In this document: positions 40,424 to 49,705 of the stretch, one piece after another
How positions within the stretch are numbered: the first letter of the stretch is position 1
How the letters are laid out: each line of letters starts with the position of its first letter
Origin: Vibrio tasmaniensis
Lineage (GTDB): Bacteria > Pseudomonadota > Gammaproteobacteria > Enterobacterales > Vibrionaceae
Assembly: GCF_024347635.1 (NCBI RefSeq)
Contig: NZ_AP025510.1
Location: forward strand, 1,488,001-1,552,000
Direction of reading: 5' to 3'
Length of the DNA stretch: 64,000 nucleotides
Notes under the pieces: model-generated
Seen by the model: only the letters and a program-made list of their open reading frames with translations
Told to the model about the DNA's origin: nothing
The model's database searches: none
Made by a program: the position numbers and the translations under genes

Positions 40424-40465
40424 ATTCACTATTCACTATTCACTATTCACTATTCACTATTCACT
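40424..40465 (+). repeat. Heptamer tandem repeat ATTCACT x6
   Basis: Six perfect head-to-tail copies of ATTCACT from 40424 to 40465, in a 497-bp intergenic region. The unit length is not a multiple of three and no gene overlaps. Beyond this repeat, the GlpR-like sites and the terminator, I see nothing else in the region. Confidence 0.95.
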
Positions 40466-40691
40466 ATGCATTAGCAGGAATAACAAAGCTGTAGTTGGTT
40501 GATTCATGTTCGCTCGCTCTTCTAGGATTTATCCATACTCGAAAGTGCTGATGTTTAAATAAGCCGATACAAACGAAAATATGAAGCACAGTCTAATTAA
40601 ATGATACTAAAATGCTGTATTTAAAGTTATTTTTTGTTAATGGCTATCTCTATCACAGAAATTAATCCTGAAGCACATACAATGCCCTGAC

Positions 40692-40727
40692 TTTCGAATG
40701 AGCGCTTAATTTTTTCGTTCGAGCATT
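40692..40727 (+). promoter_or_regulatory. Two direct repeats, possible GlpR sites before glpT
   Basis: TTTCG-N2-TGAGC (40692-40703) and TTTCG-N2-CGAGC (40713-40724), 21 bp apart, lie 34 to 69 bp upstream of glpT. DeoR-type GlpR repressors bind TTCG-containing repeats in front of glp genes in gammaproteobacteria, so they are plausible GlpR half-sites. Confidence 0.4.
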
Positions 40728-40760
40728 TTATTTCTATCGCCCAATACACATGAGGTTCCT

Positions 40761-42134
40761 ATGTTTGGAATATTCAAACCTATGGCGCATATCGATCGCT
40801 TATCTACCGATAAGATCGATAGCACCTACACACGATTACGATGGCAGCTTTTTCTCGGCATCTTTGTTGGTTATGCGGGGTACTATTTAGTCCGCAAAAA
40901 CTTCAGTTTGGCGATGCCATATCTTATTGAACAAGGGTACAGTCGAGGAGAACTCGGGGTTGCTTTGGCCGCAGTTTCCATTGCTTACGGTCTATCTAAA
41001 TTTTTAATGGGTAGCGTTTCTGATCGCTCTAATCCTCGTTATTTCCTCAGTGGCGGCTTGTTAATGTCGGCGTTGGTCATGTTCTGCTTTGGTTTCATGC
41101 CATGGGCGACCGGTAGCATCACTGCGATGTTTATCCTGCTGTTCTTGAATGGTTGGTTTCAGGGCATGGGGTGGCCAGCTTGTGGGCGAACCATGGTTCA
41201 CTGGTGGTCGCGTAAAGAACGTGGCGAGATAGTGTCGGTATGGAACGTTGCTCACAACGTTGGTGGCGGTTTGATTGGTCCAATGTTCTTATTGGGTCTT
41301 TGGGCTTTTAACGACGATTGGCGAACCGCTTTTTATGTTCCTGCATTTTTTGCCACTCTCGTTGCTATCTTTGTTTGGTTCACCGTAAGAGACACGCCTC
41401 AGTCTTGTGGCTTACCTCCGATTGAAGAACACAAAGACGATTACCCAGATGATTACGATAAGTCTCACGAGACAGAGATGACGGCTAAAGAAATCTTCTT
41501 TAAGTATGTATTCTCTAACAAGTTGTTGTGGTCAATTGCTATCGCGAACGCGTTTGTTTATTTGATTCGTTACGGTGTACTCGATTGGGCCCCAGTTTAC
41601 TTAAAAGAAGCGAAAGACTTCTCAGTAGATAAATCGTCTTGGGCTTACTTCCTGTATGAGTGGGCAGGTATTCCTGGTACGTTATTGTGTGGTTGGATTT
41701 CAGATAAATTGTTCAAAGGTCGACGCGCTCCAGCAGGGATCCTGTTCATGGTACTCGTAACTGTCGCAGTGTTGGTGTACTGGTTGAACCCTGCGGGTAA
41801 CCCAACGGTCGATATGTTGGCACTGATTGCGATTGGCTTCCTTATTTATGGTCCAGTAATGCTAATCGGCTTGTATGCACTTGAACTTGCACCAAAGAAA
41901 GCGGCAGGCACAGCGGCTGGCTTAACGGGTCTATTTGGTTACTTAGGTGGAGCAGTTGCTGCCAATGCCGTGCTTGGTTTCATGGTTGACCATTACGGTT
42001 GGGATGGTGGTTTCATTATCTTGGTCGGTGCTTGTGTCGCTTCAATAATTTGTCTGGTATACGCGTTCTTAGGTGAGCGTGCGCACCACAAACAAAAAGA
42101 ACTCGAACAACAAAAAGAAGCGTTAACTCAGTAG
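40761..42134 (+). CDS. glpT: Glycerol-3-phosphate:phosphate antiporter GlpT
   Basis: 457 residues (E. coli 452) with twelve membrane segments. The MFS signature [10 protein letters not shown] between TM2 and TM3 is present. [20 protein letters not shown] and [17 protein letters not shown] match GlpT closely. The protein exchanges cytoplasmic phosphate for external glycerol-3-phosphate. The conserved arginines (R45- and R269-equivalents, in YLVRKNF and LIRYGVLDW) that bind phosphate are present. The enzyme GlpQ is not adjacent. Terminator at 42167. Confidence 0.97.
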   Translation: MFGIFKPMAHIDRLSTDKIDSTYTRLRWQLFLGIFVGYAGYYLVRKNFSLAMPYLIEQGYSRGELGVALAAVSIAYGLSKFLMGSVSDRSNPRYFLSGGLLMSALVMFCFGFMPWATGSITAMFILLFLNGWFQGMGWPACGRTMVHWWSRKERGEIVSVWNVAHNVGGGLIGPMFLLGLWAFNDDWRTAFYVPAFFATLVAIFVWFTVRDTPQSCGLPPIEEHKDDYPDDYDKSHETEMTAKEIFFKYVFSNKLLWSIAIANAFVYLIRYGVLDWAPVYLKEAKDFSVDKSSWAYFLYEWAGIPGTLLCGWISDKLFKGRRAPAGILFMVLVTVAVLVYWLNPAGNPTVDMLALIAIGFLIYGPVMLIGLYALELAPKKAAGTAAGLTGLFGYLGGAVAANAVLGFMVDHYGWDGGFIILVGACVASIICLVYAFLGERAHHKQKELEQQKEALTQ

Positions 42135-42166
42135 TTTACTAATTAGAAAACGTCATACTAATAGAC

Positions 42167-42200
42167 AGCAGAGGCAGGTATATCCTGCTTCTGCTTTATT
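42167..42200 (+). terminator. Terminator of glpT
   Basis: AGCAGAGGCAGG pairs with CCTGCTTCTGCT (42167-42178, 42184-42195; one G-T pair) around a 5-base loop, followed by TTATTT. Confidence 0.75.
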
Positions 42201-42369
42201 TGGTATCTAATAACAAACATTCCCACGCATATTCTTCTTTCTCACCCCACATTTTCATATTCACTCAGTTTACAGCAATAACGCAGCTTGATAGGTTACT
42301 TCCAGTGCTGTCAAATGCTTAATCTATAAGAATTTATCGACTCGACCTTATATTGAATTTGGAAAGATT

Positions 42370-42834
42370 ATGGAAGAAAGAAGCAAAGCTTATCTCGATA
42401 GCTACCTCAATACATTGTTAGCAGACGTTGCCTCGCAATACACCTCCTTTAGTGCAGATTATTACTGCGCCGACGAATACAACGCCAACTTGTGTGCGCA
42501 ATTAATATTGAAAGGCGAAAAGCAGGCGTCTTGCAGCCTAGAGTATTGGTACAGCCATGAAGATGAAGTGATGCCTATTGTCGGACACTTACAAGTCGTT
42601 ACCGATTGGGACGGCAAGCCTGTCTGTATTGTTGAGATTACCTCTGTTTCCTCGTGTCCATACAATGAAGTCACCGCTGAGTTTGCTGCCGCTGAAGGTG
42701 AGGGAGACAAAACTCTTGAGTGGTGGAGAGAAGCGCACTGGAACTTTTTCTCTCGTGAATGTGAAGAACTCAAGATAAACCCGAGTGAAGACATGATGCT
42801 GATACTTGAGCGTTTCAAAGTGGTTCATCAATAG
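42370..42834 (+). CDS. ASCH-domain protein
   Basis: 154 residues. The ASCH fold is visible: LILKGEKQASCSLEYWY (G-K-K/R core), VVTDWDGKPVCIVEIT strand pair, and FAAAEGEGDKTLEWWREAH, the highly conserved ending. ASCH domains bind or cleave RNA or nucleosides; a related enzyme (YqfB) acts on N4-acetylcytidine. Which activity applies cannot be judged. It lies 96 bp before the dehydrogenase operon. Confidence 0.87.
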   Translation: MEERSKAYLDSYLNTLLADVASQYTSFSADYYCADEYNANLCAQLILKGEKQASCSLEYWYSHEDEVMPIVGHLQVVTDWDGKPVCIVEITSVSSCPYNEVTAEFAAAEGEGDKTLEWWREAHWNFFSRECEELKINPSEDMMLILERFKVVHQ

Positions 42835-42930
42835 TGAAGTCACCGTGAGTGTCATGTTGAATCCCAAGGCATGGCACTTAAACCTAAATTTGACCAACGC
42901 CAGATAATTAATAATCACAAGGAGAGTGAT

Positions 42931-43875
42931 ATGAAAATAGCGATATTGGATGACTACCAGAACGTCGTTAAATCCCTCGATTGCTTCAACAAACTCATAC
43001 AACACGATGTCACTGTATTTACCGAGACTTATTCAGGGCAAGATCTTGTCGATAAGTTGATCTCGTTTGAAGCCATTGTGCTTATTCGTGAAAGAACCGA
43101 GATCACCGAATCCCTGTTATCACAACTCCCGAACCTCAAACTGATTAGCCAGACGGGCAAAGTGAGTAACCATATCGACCCGCAAATGTGCGGACGATTT
43201 GGTGTGACCGTTTTAGAAGGTCGAGGCTCGCCAGTTGCACCCTCTGAATTATGCTGGGCGCTGATTATGGCTGCATCGCGCCATATTCCAACTTATGCTT
43301 CAAATCTTAAACAGAATCAGTGGCAGGATTCTGGCTCATTAGGGTTAGGTCGAACTTTGAAAGGGCTAAAGCTTGGCATTTGGGGCTACGGAAAAATCGG
43401 TAAATGCATTGCACAATATGCCAAAGCATTTGGGATGTCTGTCGTAGTGTGGGGAAGCCAGCAATCAAGACTCCAAGCGCAGGCTGACGGATTTGAAGCA
43501 TCAGCAACCAAAGAAGACTTCTTTCGAGATGTTGATGTGCTCTCTTTGCACTTACGTTTGAACGATGCGACGAAAGGATGTGTTACAGCATACGACCTAA
43601 GCTTGATGAAGCCGGACTCACTGTTTGTGAACATCAGTCGTGCCGAGTTAGTCGAACCGATGGCCTTGTATCATGAACTACGCGAGATGCCGACCAAAAC
43701 AGCCGCTATTGATGTGTTCGATTGTGAGCCAGTAACAACAGACGCCGAACCTCTATTATCCTTACCTAACGTTACGGCAACTCCACATTTAGGCTATGTT
43801 GAACAAACTAGCTACGAACTCTACTTCGATATCGCCTTCGACAACATTGTGTCCTATCAAAGAGATGCCTTATAA
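42931..43875 (+). CDS. NAD-dependent D-2-hydroxyacid dehydrogenase family protein
   Basis: ATG 42931 follows AAGGAGAG; the open extension to 42871 is rejected. 314 residues. Cofactor motif GIWGYGKIGKCIAQYAKAFG (about 150-170), the catalytic arginine in NISRAEL, glutamate in DVFDCEP and histidine in TPHLGY are all conserved. The family reduces 2-keto acids, but the substrate here is unknown. First of three genes in an operon; the HAD gene starts 46 bp after its stop. Confidence 0.9.
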   Translation: MKIAILDDYQNVVKSLDCFNKLIQHDVTVFTETYSGQDLVDKLISFEAIVLIRERTEITESLLSQLPNLKLISQTGKVSNHIDPQMCGRFGVTVLEGRGSPVAPSELCWALIMAASRHIPTYASNLKQNQWQDSGSLGLGRTLKGLKLGIWGYGKIGKCIAQYAKAFGMSVVVWGSQQSRLQAQADGFEASATKEDFFRDVDVLSLHLRLNDATKGCVTAYDLSLMKPDSLFVNISRAELVEPMALYHELREMPTKTAAIDVFDCEPVTTDAEPLLSLPNVTATPHLGYVEQTSYELYFDIAFDNIVSYQRDAL

Positions 43876-43921
43876 AGGCGCGATGGCTTTTAAAGGTGCG
43901 GTGGCTAATGCAGGAGGCAAG

Positions 43922-44428
43922 ATGACAAAGCTAATCGAATTAACAGAAATAGTCTTATTCGACTGGGGCAATACGCTGATGGTCGATTTCCCAGAAGCAC
44001 AAGGGAAAATGTGTGACTGGGAAACCGTACAAGAAGTGAGGGGTGCTCGCACATTACTTGCTGAACTATCGAGAACTCATCAAGTCTATGTTGCCACCAA
44101 TGCTGGTGATTCTAGTGAAGACGACATCATTCGAGCCTTTGAGCGTGTTGGCCTTTCTCAATATATCTTGGGTTACTTTTGTAAGGCGAGCATTGGCTTT
44201 TCTAAGTTCGATTCGGGCTTTTATCCGGCCACCATTTCTAAACTCGGTGTTGCACCACAAGATATCACCATGGTAGGTGACACCTTAGACAAAGATATTT
44301 ACCCAGCACTTGAAGCGGGTTTGAAAGCGGTGTGGTTGAACACAGAAGGCACTGCTCTTAAGTCAGGGCATCCGAATATCGTACAAGTTCAAAGCCTAAG
44401 CGAACTATTGGAGAAGTACCATGGATGA
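43922..44428 (+). CDS. HAD-superfamily hydrolase
   Basis: ATG 43922 follows AGGAGG; the open stretch back to 43796 overlaps the dehydrogenase and is rejected. 168 residues. Motif I is LFDWGNTLM with nucleophile D, motif II is VYVATNAG (T), and motif IV is MVGDTLDKDI with GLKAVWLN. The short cap suggests a small phosphatase substrate. It overlaps the next gene by 8 bases, so it is translationally coupled. Confidence 0.88.
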   Translation: MTKLIELTEIVLFDWGNTLMVDFPEAQGKMCDWETVQEVRGARTLLAELSRTHQVYVATNAGDSSEDDIIRAFERVGLSQYILGYFCKASIGFSKFDSGFYPATISKLGVAPQDITMVGDTLDKDIYPALEAGLKAVWLNTEGTALKSGHPNIVQVQSLSELLEKYHG

Positions 44429-45017
44429 TCACTCTGAGATCTGGCGTCAGTATTACCAAAAAGCACTAAGCAAACCTCATTTAAAGAGAACTGAGTACGC
44501 AATTAAACTGAATGAGTCAGGCTTAAATGTTGCGATTGATTGTGGTTGTGGAACAGGTAGTGACATCGCCTTTTTAGAACAGCAAGCGTATCAAGTGTAT
44601 GGCTTCGACGTTAATCCTGATTCGATTGCACTATGTCGGGATCGTTTTGGTCGCAAATCTTTGGTCGAGATATCTGAAAGTGGATTTGAACACTATGATT
44701 TCCCGAAATCTGGCGTAGTGATTGCTAATTCGAGTCTGTTTTTTGCTGACCCAACCCGTTTTGACGAGGTTTGGCACAATATTGAAAACTGTCTTGAAGT
44801 GGGAGGCGTGTTCGCGGGCGATTTCATGGGCGTCGATGACAGTTGGGCACATGGCTATCGAACCCCAACAACGGCATTAACAAAAGCCAAAGTACTTAGC
44901 TTATTCAACGACTTTGAGATAGTACGATTCCATGAGCGAGACGAACAAGCACTCACGTCGTTGGGTAGGATGAAGCATTGGCATACTTACTCTGTCGTTG
45001 CGATTAAGCGTCGTTAA
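44421..45017 (+). CDS. Class I SAM-dependent methyltransferase
   Basis: 198 residues. IDCGCGTGSDIAFLE (about 39-53) is the SAM loop, VYGFDVNPDSIALC carries the acidic ribose-binding residue, and VVIANSSLFFADP is motif IV. EVGGVFAGDFMG is the post-motif strand. It resembles small TehB-like methyltransferases, but the substrate is unknown. Third gene of the dehydrogenase-HAD-methyltransferase operon, starting inside the HAD gene. Confidence 0.87.
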   Translation: MDDHSEIWRQYYQKALSKPHLKRTEYAIKLNESGLNVAIDCGCGTGSDIAFLEQQAYQVYGFDVNPDSIALCRDRFGRKSLVEISESGFEHYDFPKSGVVIANSSLFFADPTRFDEVWHNIENCLEVGGVFAGDFMGVDDSWAHGYRTPTTALTKAKVLSLFNDFEIVRFHERDEQALTSLGRMKHWHTYSVVAIKRR

Positions 45018-45130
45018 ATGGTCAGTAACTTAAACTCGTTTGGATGCTTGTCCGTTTTGACGCAAGCCTCTCATCTCTTTGCTGTTTAATCTTCTAAGCT
45101 AACTTTAGTTTCCACTATGAGGGCTAGGTT

Positions 45131-45511
45131 ATGAGTATCGAACGTCATGGAATATCTGTTGGCATTGAACGTGTTAGCGGTGAAACCATTGTTGTGTTTA
45201 GAGCGAAAGGCAAACTCACACACGATGACTATCAAGCAATGATGCCAATTCTAAATACCACACTAGAAGAACTCGATTCATCCGAACTCAAGATGCTTGT
45301 CGACATCTCCACTTTAACGGGGTGGGAGTTGCGTGCTGCTTGGGATGATTTCAAATTGGGATTAGAGCTCAATTCGAAGATAGACAAAATCGCGATTTAT
45401 GGTGATAAAAGCTGGCAAGAATTCGCTTCAAAAGTAGGGAACTGGTTTGTGTCTGGTGAGATAAAATCATTCGAAGACCATGACTCTGCGCTTAAGTGGC
45501 TAGTCGATTGA
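45131..45511 (+). CDS. SpoIIAA-like (STAS-fold) protein
   Basis: 126 residues. The sequence IVVFRAKGKLTHDDYQAMMP, then LKMLVDISTLTGWELRAAWDD and SALKWLVD, matches the SpoIIAA-like family PF11964, which has a STAS fold. The family lacks the phosphorylated serine of true anti-anti-sigma factors, and its role is unknown. Single gene, 110 bp after the methyltransferase. Confidence 0.85.
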   Translation: MSIERHGISVGIERVSGETIVVFRAKGKLTHDDYQAMMPILNTTLEELDSSELKMLVDISTLTGWELRAAWDDFKLGLELNSKIDKIAIYGDKSWQEFASKVGNWFVSGEIKSFEDHDSALKWLVD

Positions 45512-45738
45512 GACTATTCGCGGGCAGCTAGAGAGCAGTTCGTAAACATCGCCAATGACAGTTGATGAGCATTGTCTCGAACGCTGTCATTTTTCGTTTT
45601 GGTGATGATATTTCCTATTCGATTCAATAGAGTATATTCATTGCAGCGTGTAACATACGCAGGCTTTGTTTGGTCGCGACTAATGGTGTGGCTAGATTCA
45701 GTAATAACGAGAATTAAAACAGAATAAGGTCTAACGAC

Positions 45739-46140
45739 ATGCATAAGGTAATTGATAAGCTGGCTTGGATATTCATTAAAGACGGCAAGTTGTTGATGGT
45801 GAGATCAAAAGGCAAAGAACTGTTCTACCTACCGGGTGGTAAGCGTGAAGCTGGCGAAAGTGACGAACAAGCACTGGTTCGCGAAATCAAAGAAGAGATC
45901 TCGGTCGACTTAGTGTCAGACTCCATCAAATACGTTGAGACCTTTACAGGCCAAGCTGATGGCAAAGCGGAAGGCGTATCGGTACAATTGACGTGTTATC
46001 TTGCTGATTATATGGGCGAACTGTCTCCAGATGCTGAAATCGAAGAGCTTAAATTTGTGGATGGCAACGACAGAGCGGTATGTTCATTGGCGGCACTGGT
46101 TGCGCTTGATTGGTTAGAAGCGAACCAGTATTTGGCTTAA
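45739..46140 (+). CDS. NUDIX hydrolase
   Basis: 133 residues. The Nudix box G-x5-E-x7-REUxEExGU is present with I in place of the last G: GKREAGESDEQALVREIKEEI (about 36-56), which positions Mg2+. PGGKREAG precedes it. The family hydrolyses nucleoside diphosphates linked to another moiety. This subgroup resembles MutT-like or DNA mismatch-type short proteins; the substrate is unknown. Single gene. Confidence 0.9.
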   Translation: MHKVIDKLAWIFIKDGKLLMVRSKGKELFYLPGGKREAGESDEQALVREIKEEISVDLVSDSIKYVETFTGQADGKAEGVSVQLTCYLADYMGELSPDAEIEELKFVDGNDRAVCSLAALVALDWLEANQYLA

Positions 46141-46212
46141 GGTTTTAGCGGCTATTAGCTGTATTAGTGCATATTAGCTAATGCTGAAAATTGATCTTCA
46201 AAAGATCATCGC

Positions 46213-46647
46213 TTACGAATAGCTTGAAGGGCGGCTGTCTTTCATCAACAGGTCGAGTTTCCTTTGAGCTTTCTTCGTGTCTTGTAAATCCACCACCTCA
46301 ATCATTTCACACTCATCTCGTACCATCTCATTAATTAGGCTGGGATAGTGTCTGCAATCTTCTGGTCGGTCTAAGTAAATACTACAGGTGTACTTGGCTT
46401 GAGCTTTGGTGTCTTTCGTCGGAACCAGCTCCAGAAAAGGGCAGCGAGTTAAACGTTTGCCAGATTCAGGGTCAAACCATATCTCGCTTCCTCGAACATA
46501 TTCAAAGATGTCTGGGTTGAACAACTCCCATAAATCAATCTCTTCTTTCGTTGCGGCAAGGTCACCATCTCCGTATTTGATACAGCATTTCCCGCATTGA
46601 TTACAATTTTTCATTAGTGACTTCATTGGTTGGTGAGCTTTTATCAT
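46213..46647 (-). CDS. YkgJ-family cysteine-cluster protein
   Basis: 144 residues from ATG 46647; ATG 46626 and 46614 are also possible and none has a clear ribosome-binding site. The MKNCNQCGKCCIKYGDGDL opening, followed by RCPFLE and the YTCSIYLDRPEDCRHYP segment, is the YkgJ/UPF0153 pattern. About eight cysteines likely bind zinc or a Fe-S cluster. Function unknown. Divergent from the zinc-ribbon/rsuA unit. Confidence 0.85.
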   Translation of the reverse strand: MIKAHQPMKSLMKNCNQCGKCCIKYGDGDLAATKEEIDLWELFNPDIFEYVRGSEIWFDPESGKRLTRCPFLELVPTKDTKAQAKYTCSIYLDRPEDCRHYPSLINEMVRDECEMIEVVDLQDTKKAQRKLDLLMKDSRPSSYS

Positions 46648-46822
46648 TTTACCACTGATAGGCGTGGCACGTTGACTTTGTTGTTCATGGTTAAACGGTT
46701 TCGGGAAGGAGCCTAAAATAGAAGTACTTAATATTACTTTAACTAGCTAACACCACTCCAATCAAGGCTGTAAACAGTGATACAATTTGCGCCAAGCAAG
46801 TTATTAAAATAAAGGCATACTA

Positions 46823-46984
46823 ATGAGAACCGTATACACCACTGAAGGCGACATCAACGCAAAGAAACAGAAAGACGCTTACCCAAAGTTGGCGCTATGT
46901 GATAACTGCGTTCGAGACTATGTGGTGATTGCTCAAGGCGAACGTACCTACAAGCCATGCGCAAAATGTGGTGCCGACGATTAA
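46823..46984 (+). CDS. Small zinc-ribbon protein (53 aa), coupled to rsuA
   Basis: ATG 46823; AAAGG lies eight bases upstream. The 53 residues end in CDNCVRDYVV (C30, C33) and CAKCGADD (C46, C49), a four-cysteine ribbon. Its stop and the rsuA start overlap in TAATG, so the two are translated together. I recognise no named family. Coupling to an rRNA pseudouridine synthase suggests a role in ribosome or RNA handling, which is only inferred. Confidence 0.8.
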   Translation: MRTVYTTEGDINAKKQKDAYPKLALCDNCVRDYVVIAQGERTYKPCAKCGADD

Positions 46985-47682
46985 TGCGCCTTGATAAATA
47001 CCTATGCAAAAGCACTGACCTAACTAAGCCTGAAGCGATTGACCGCATCCATAATGGCGAGGTGAACGTAAACTGCGAGATTGTCACCGATGAATCGACT
47101 CAGGTTCATGAAAGCAACACCATCTTGTTAAATGGGACGCAGCTTGAGTTACGTGAATTTCGATACCTCTTAATGCACAAGCCAGCGGGTACTATTTGCT
47201 CCAATATCGATGAGGTTTATCCTTCGCTGTTCAACTACATCGAGATAGACAAAGCATCAGAACTGCACATCGCAGGGCGCTTAGATGCAGACACAACAGG
47301 CTTAGTTTTGATTACCGATGATGGGCGATGGTCATTCAATATCACGTTACCTACTAAGTCATGTAAGAAGGTGTATCGCGTGACATTGTCACGAGAGATC
47401 AAAGACGATGTCACTGATAAGTTCAAAGCGGGTATTCAATTGCAGGGCGAGCAAAAGCTGACACGTCCGGCAGAGCTTGAAGTGATTACCAGTAAAGAAG
47501 TGCTGTTGACCATTACAGAGGGTAAGTTTCATCAAGTAAAACGAATGTTTGCAGCGGTAGGTAACCGAGTGGTTGGCCTTCATCGCGAACAGATTGGTGA
47601 TGTTGGCTTAGATGTTGAAGCAGGTCAGTGGCGTTATTTAACTAAAGCCGAGGTCGACTCATTTCAGCAAGACTCTGAATAA
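46984..47682 (+). CDS. rsuA: 16S rRNA pseudouridine synthase RsuA family
   Basis: 232 residues (E. coli RsuA 231). An N-terminal S4 RNA-binding domain (MRLDKYLCKSTDLTKPEAI, about 1-60) precedes the catalytic domain with AGRLDADTTGLVLITDDG (catalytic D in GRLD, about 100-117) and the late GKFHQVKRMFAAVGNRVVGLHR, which is very close to RsuA. It makes pseudouridine 516 in 16S rRNA. Vibrios may carry another RsuA/RluE relative, so position specificity is inferred. Coupled to the small zinc-ribbon gene upstream. Confidence 0.87.
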   Translation: MRLDKYLCKSTDLTKPEAIDRIHNGEVNVNCEIVTDESTQVHESNTILLNGTQLELREFRYLLMHKPAGTICSNIDEVYPSLFNYIEIDKASELHIAGRLDADTTGLVLITDDGRWSFNITLPTKSCKKVYRVTLSREIKDDVTDKFKAGIQLQGEQKLTRPAELEVITSKEVLLTITEGKFHQVKRMFAAVGNRVVGLHREQIGDVGLDVEAGQWRYLTKAEVDSFQQDSE

Positions 47683-47747
47683 ACGCTGTAACCACTTAAA
47701 GCGTTAAGCGAGTTAGCACCAGAACATCAACACTATAAGGATATAAG

Positions 47748-48122
47748 ATGGAAAACCTAAAAGTCTCAGAAATTAAGTCTTTCGTACCGGCGAAAGACTT
47801 CGATTTATCTAAGCGTTTTTACCAGTCAATCGGCTTCGAAGTGATGTCTGAATTTCACGATATCGCCTATCTACGTCACGGCAGTTGTGCCTTCCTTCTG
47901 CAAAACTTTTATGAACCTGCGCACTGTCACAATTACATGATGCACTTGCTGGTTGAAGACGTAAAAAGTTGGTATCAACACATCCAAAACTCTAATGTAG
48001 TGTCGGAATTTGAAGTTACCGTTTCCGAGGTTGTTGAGCAGCCTTGGGGAATGCTTGAGTTTTGTATAACCGACCCAAGTGGTGTGTTGTGGCGTGTGGC
48101 CGAAAACATTAGAACGCGCTAA
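47748..48122 (+). CDS. VOC-family (glyoxalase/bleomycin-resistance-like) protein
   Basis: 124 residues, start ATG 47748 after AAGGATATAAG. The sequence ISFVPAKDFDLSKRFYQSIGF-like opening (KSFVPAKDFDLSKRFYQSIG), MHLLVEDVKSWYQHI and FCITDPSGVLWRVAEN match the VOC fold, with two beta-alpha-beta-beta-beta units. It may bind a metal or small molecule, but no activity can be assigned. First unit of the plus-strand accessory run. Confidence 0.85.
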   Translation: MENLKVSEIKSFVPAKDFDLSKRFYQSIGFEVMSEFHDIAYLRHGSCAFLLQNFYEPAHCHNYMMHLLVEDVKSWYQHIQNSNVVSEFEVTVSEVVEQPWGMLEFCITDPSGVLWRVAENIRTR

Positions 48123-48370
48123 TTCATCCAACTTGCATTAAGGCCAGTGAAAACTTCAAATTATCCATCTGTTTCTTTATTTATGCCGACACGAGGCAAT
48201 GATCAAATAGGTTCAAACATGGATATAAAGGCGAAAATGCACAGCCAAGACGTTTACTACTGTGACGATAGGAGCTTGATGCCTACCTCATACCGGATTC
48301 GCTTCACTCACAGTTTTGCGAGCATTTCGTCACTTCTTAATGAGGCATTATCCTTCAGGGAGGAAATTCT

Positions 48371-48805
48371 TTGAAAGGATTCAGAATTAGTTCAAATCAC
48401 AGTGATTTGGACCTTGATGTTATCTATCAGTTCATATCTCAAAGTTATTGGGCTTCTGGAATTCCTAGAGTGACTTTAGAGAAAGCAATCTCAAATTCAT
48501 GGTGCTTTGGTGTGTTTGAGGAAAATGGAAATCAAGTTGGTTTCGCAAGACTCATCACAGATAAAGCTACATTTGCCTACTTGGCCGATGTCTTTGTTAT
48601 TGATTGCTATAGAGGTAAAGGGTTGAGCAAATGGTTGATTAAGACAATTATTGAACATCGTGAAGTTCAGGGTTTAAGGCGGTTAATGCTGGCCACTAGG
48701 GATGCGCATGGCTTGTATTCGCAATATGGCTTTCGATCTGTTGAGAACCCAGAAATATTAATGCAAATTTGGCAGCCAAATGTGTACCACGATCCAGTGG
48801 AATAA
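48371..48805 (+). CDS. GNAT-family N-acetyltransferase
   Basis: TTG start at 48371, preceded by GGGAGG at 8-base spacing; 144 residues. VFVIDCYRGKGLSKWLIK (about 76-93) is the acetyl-CoA loop, preceded by the FAYLAD strand. YSQYGFRSVENP is the late strand. ISQSYWASGIPRVTLEKAISNS matches a GNAT subgroup common in bacteria. Substrate unknown. Confidence 0.87.
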   Translation: MKGFRISSNHSDLDLDVIYQFISQSYWASGIPRVTLEKAISNSWCFGVFEENGNQVGFARLITDKATFAYLADVFVIDCYRGKGLSKWLIKTIIEHREVQGLRRLMLATRDAHGLYSQYGFRSVENPEILMQIWQPNVYHDPVE

Positions 48806-48937
48806 CACTCGATTCAAACAGACTGCCAGTTTCAACTCGGTTTGTGACTGGTTAAAAGAGTTACTTAATGTTGGTAATTACTTAGGTTACTATTTAGCTC
48901 AGTATTGATTTGATATACAAATTTTTGGACGAAGGTT

Positions 48938-49684
48938 ATGAGAAAAATAATATTAAACATTGTCTTACTATCGGTGTTTGTTGCGTCTTTATTTCTAACA
49001 ATTTCATCAGCAATAGACATTTCAAAAGAAGTGACAGTAAAGCTCCATGAGTTTGATTGGAGTGGTGTCTCCGGTGTAATGGACATGGTCATGGTTATTT
49101 TAACTTTCGTCTTACTGGTTGGACTGAAACAAGGTTCGAAGTCTATTGAGGAATCGACCCGAAGTCGGAATGCCGAATTGTTGAATTGGGCAATGGAAGA
49201 AATGTCAGCATTAAAACCTGCGATTAGGTTGGTGACTGACGCTCACAAAAGAGAGCCTTATAGTCAGGTAACGAGTGAAGTTAGTGTGGATTATGTATCG
49301 ACATGGAGTAAAGAAGAATTACAAGCCGCTCAAGCCGTAAGTGTCGCGTTGCAGAGAATGGGGTACTTTGCTACTCATGATTTGGTATCAAAAAAACACT
49401 TTCTGAATCTTTGGGGGCCGTTATATCTATCATGTTGGTATTCACTCGAAGGCTGGGTCAAACATAAGCGACTTCAACTTGATGAACCCTTTGATATCGC
49501 TGATGGTGCTTACTCGAGATTGTACTTTGAAAAATACGCTATGTACTGTGAAGAAAAGTTACCGGCTTTGTTATTGAATAATACCAGGAAGCAGTTTGGC
49601 TTAGAGCCTATAGTTCAACCCAAAGCCCATATCAAGTTGGGCATAAAATTGAAAGCAAGGCTCACAGAAAAGGTTGATATATAA
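48938..49684 (+). CDS. Hypothetical membrane protein (248 aa)
   Basis: 248 residues. TM1 is at about 6-24 (VLLSVFVASLFLTIS), and TM2 at about 49-65 (VMDMVMVILTFVLLVGL). A soluble C-terminal domain of about 180 residues contains NWAMEEMSALKPAIRLV, LWGPLYLSCWYSLEGWV and KAHIKLGIKLKARL. It is similar in plan to DUF4760-type proteins, but I cannot name the family with confidence. It is flanked by GNAT genes and a broken gene. Function unknown. Confidence 0.7.
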   Translation: MRKIILNIVLLSVFVASLFLTISSAIDISKEVTVKLHEFDWSGVSGVMDMVMVILTFVLLVGLKQGSKSIEESTRSRNAELLNWAMEEMSALKPAIRLVTDAHKREPYSQVTSEVSVDYVSTWSKEELQAAQAVSVALQRMGYFATHDLVSKKHFLNLWGPLYLSCWYSLEGWVKHKRLQLDEPFDIADGAYSRLYFEKYAMYCEEKLPALLLNNTRKQFGLEPIVQPKAHIKLGIKLKARLTEKVDI

Positions 49685-49705
49685 CTATTCATCTCACAAG
49701 AATGA

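Noticed and set aside
48147..48374. 75-residue open frame between VOC and GNAT genes
   Set aside because: No clear ribosome-binding site, a composition unlike a protein, and an overlap with the start of the GNAT gene.
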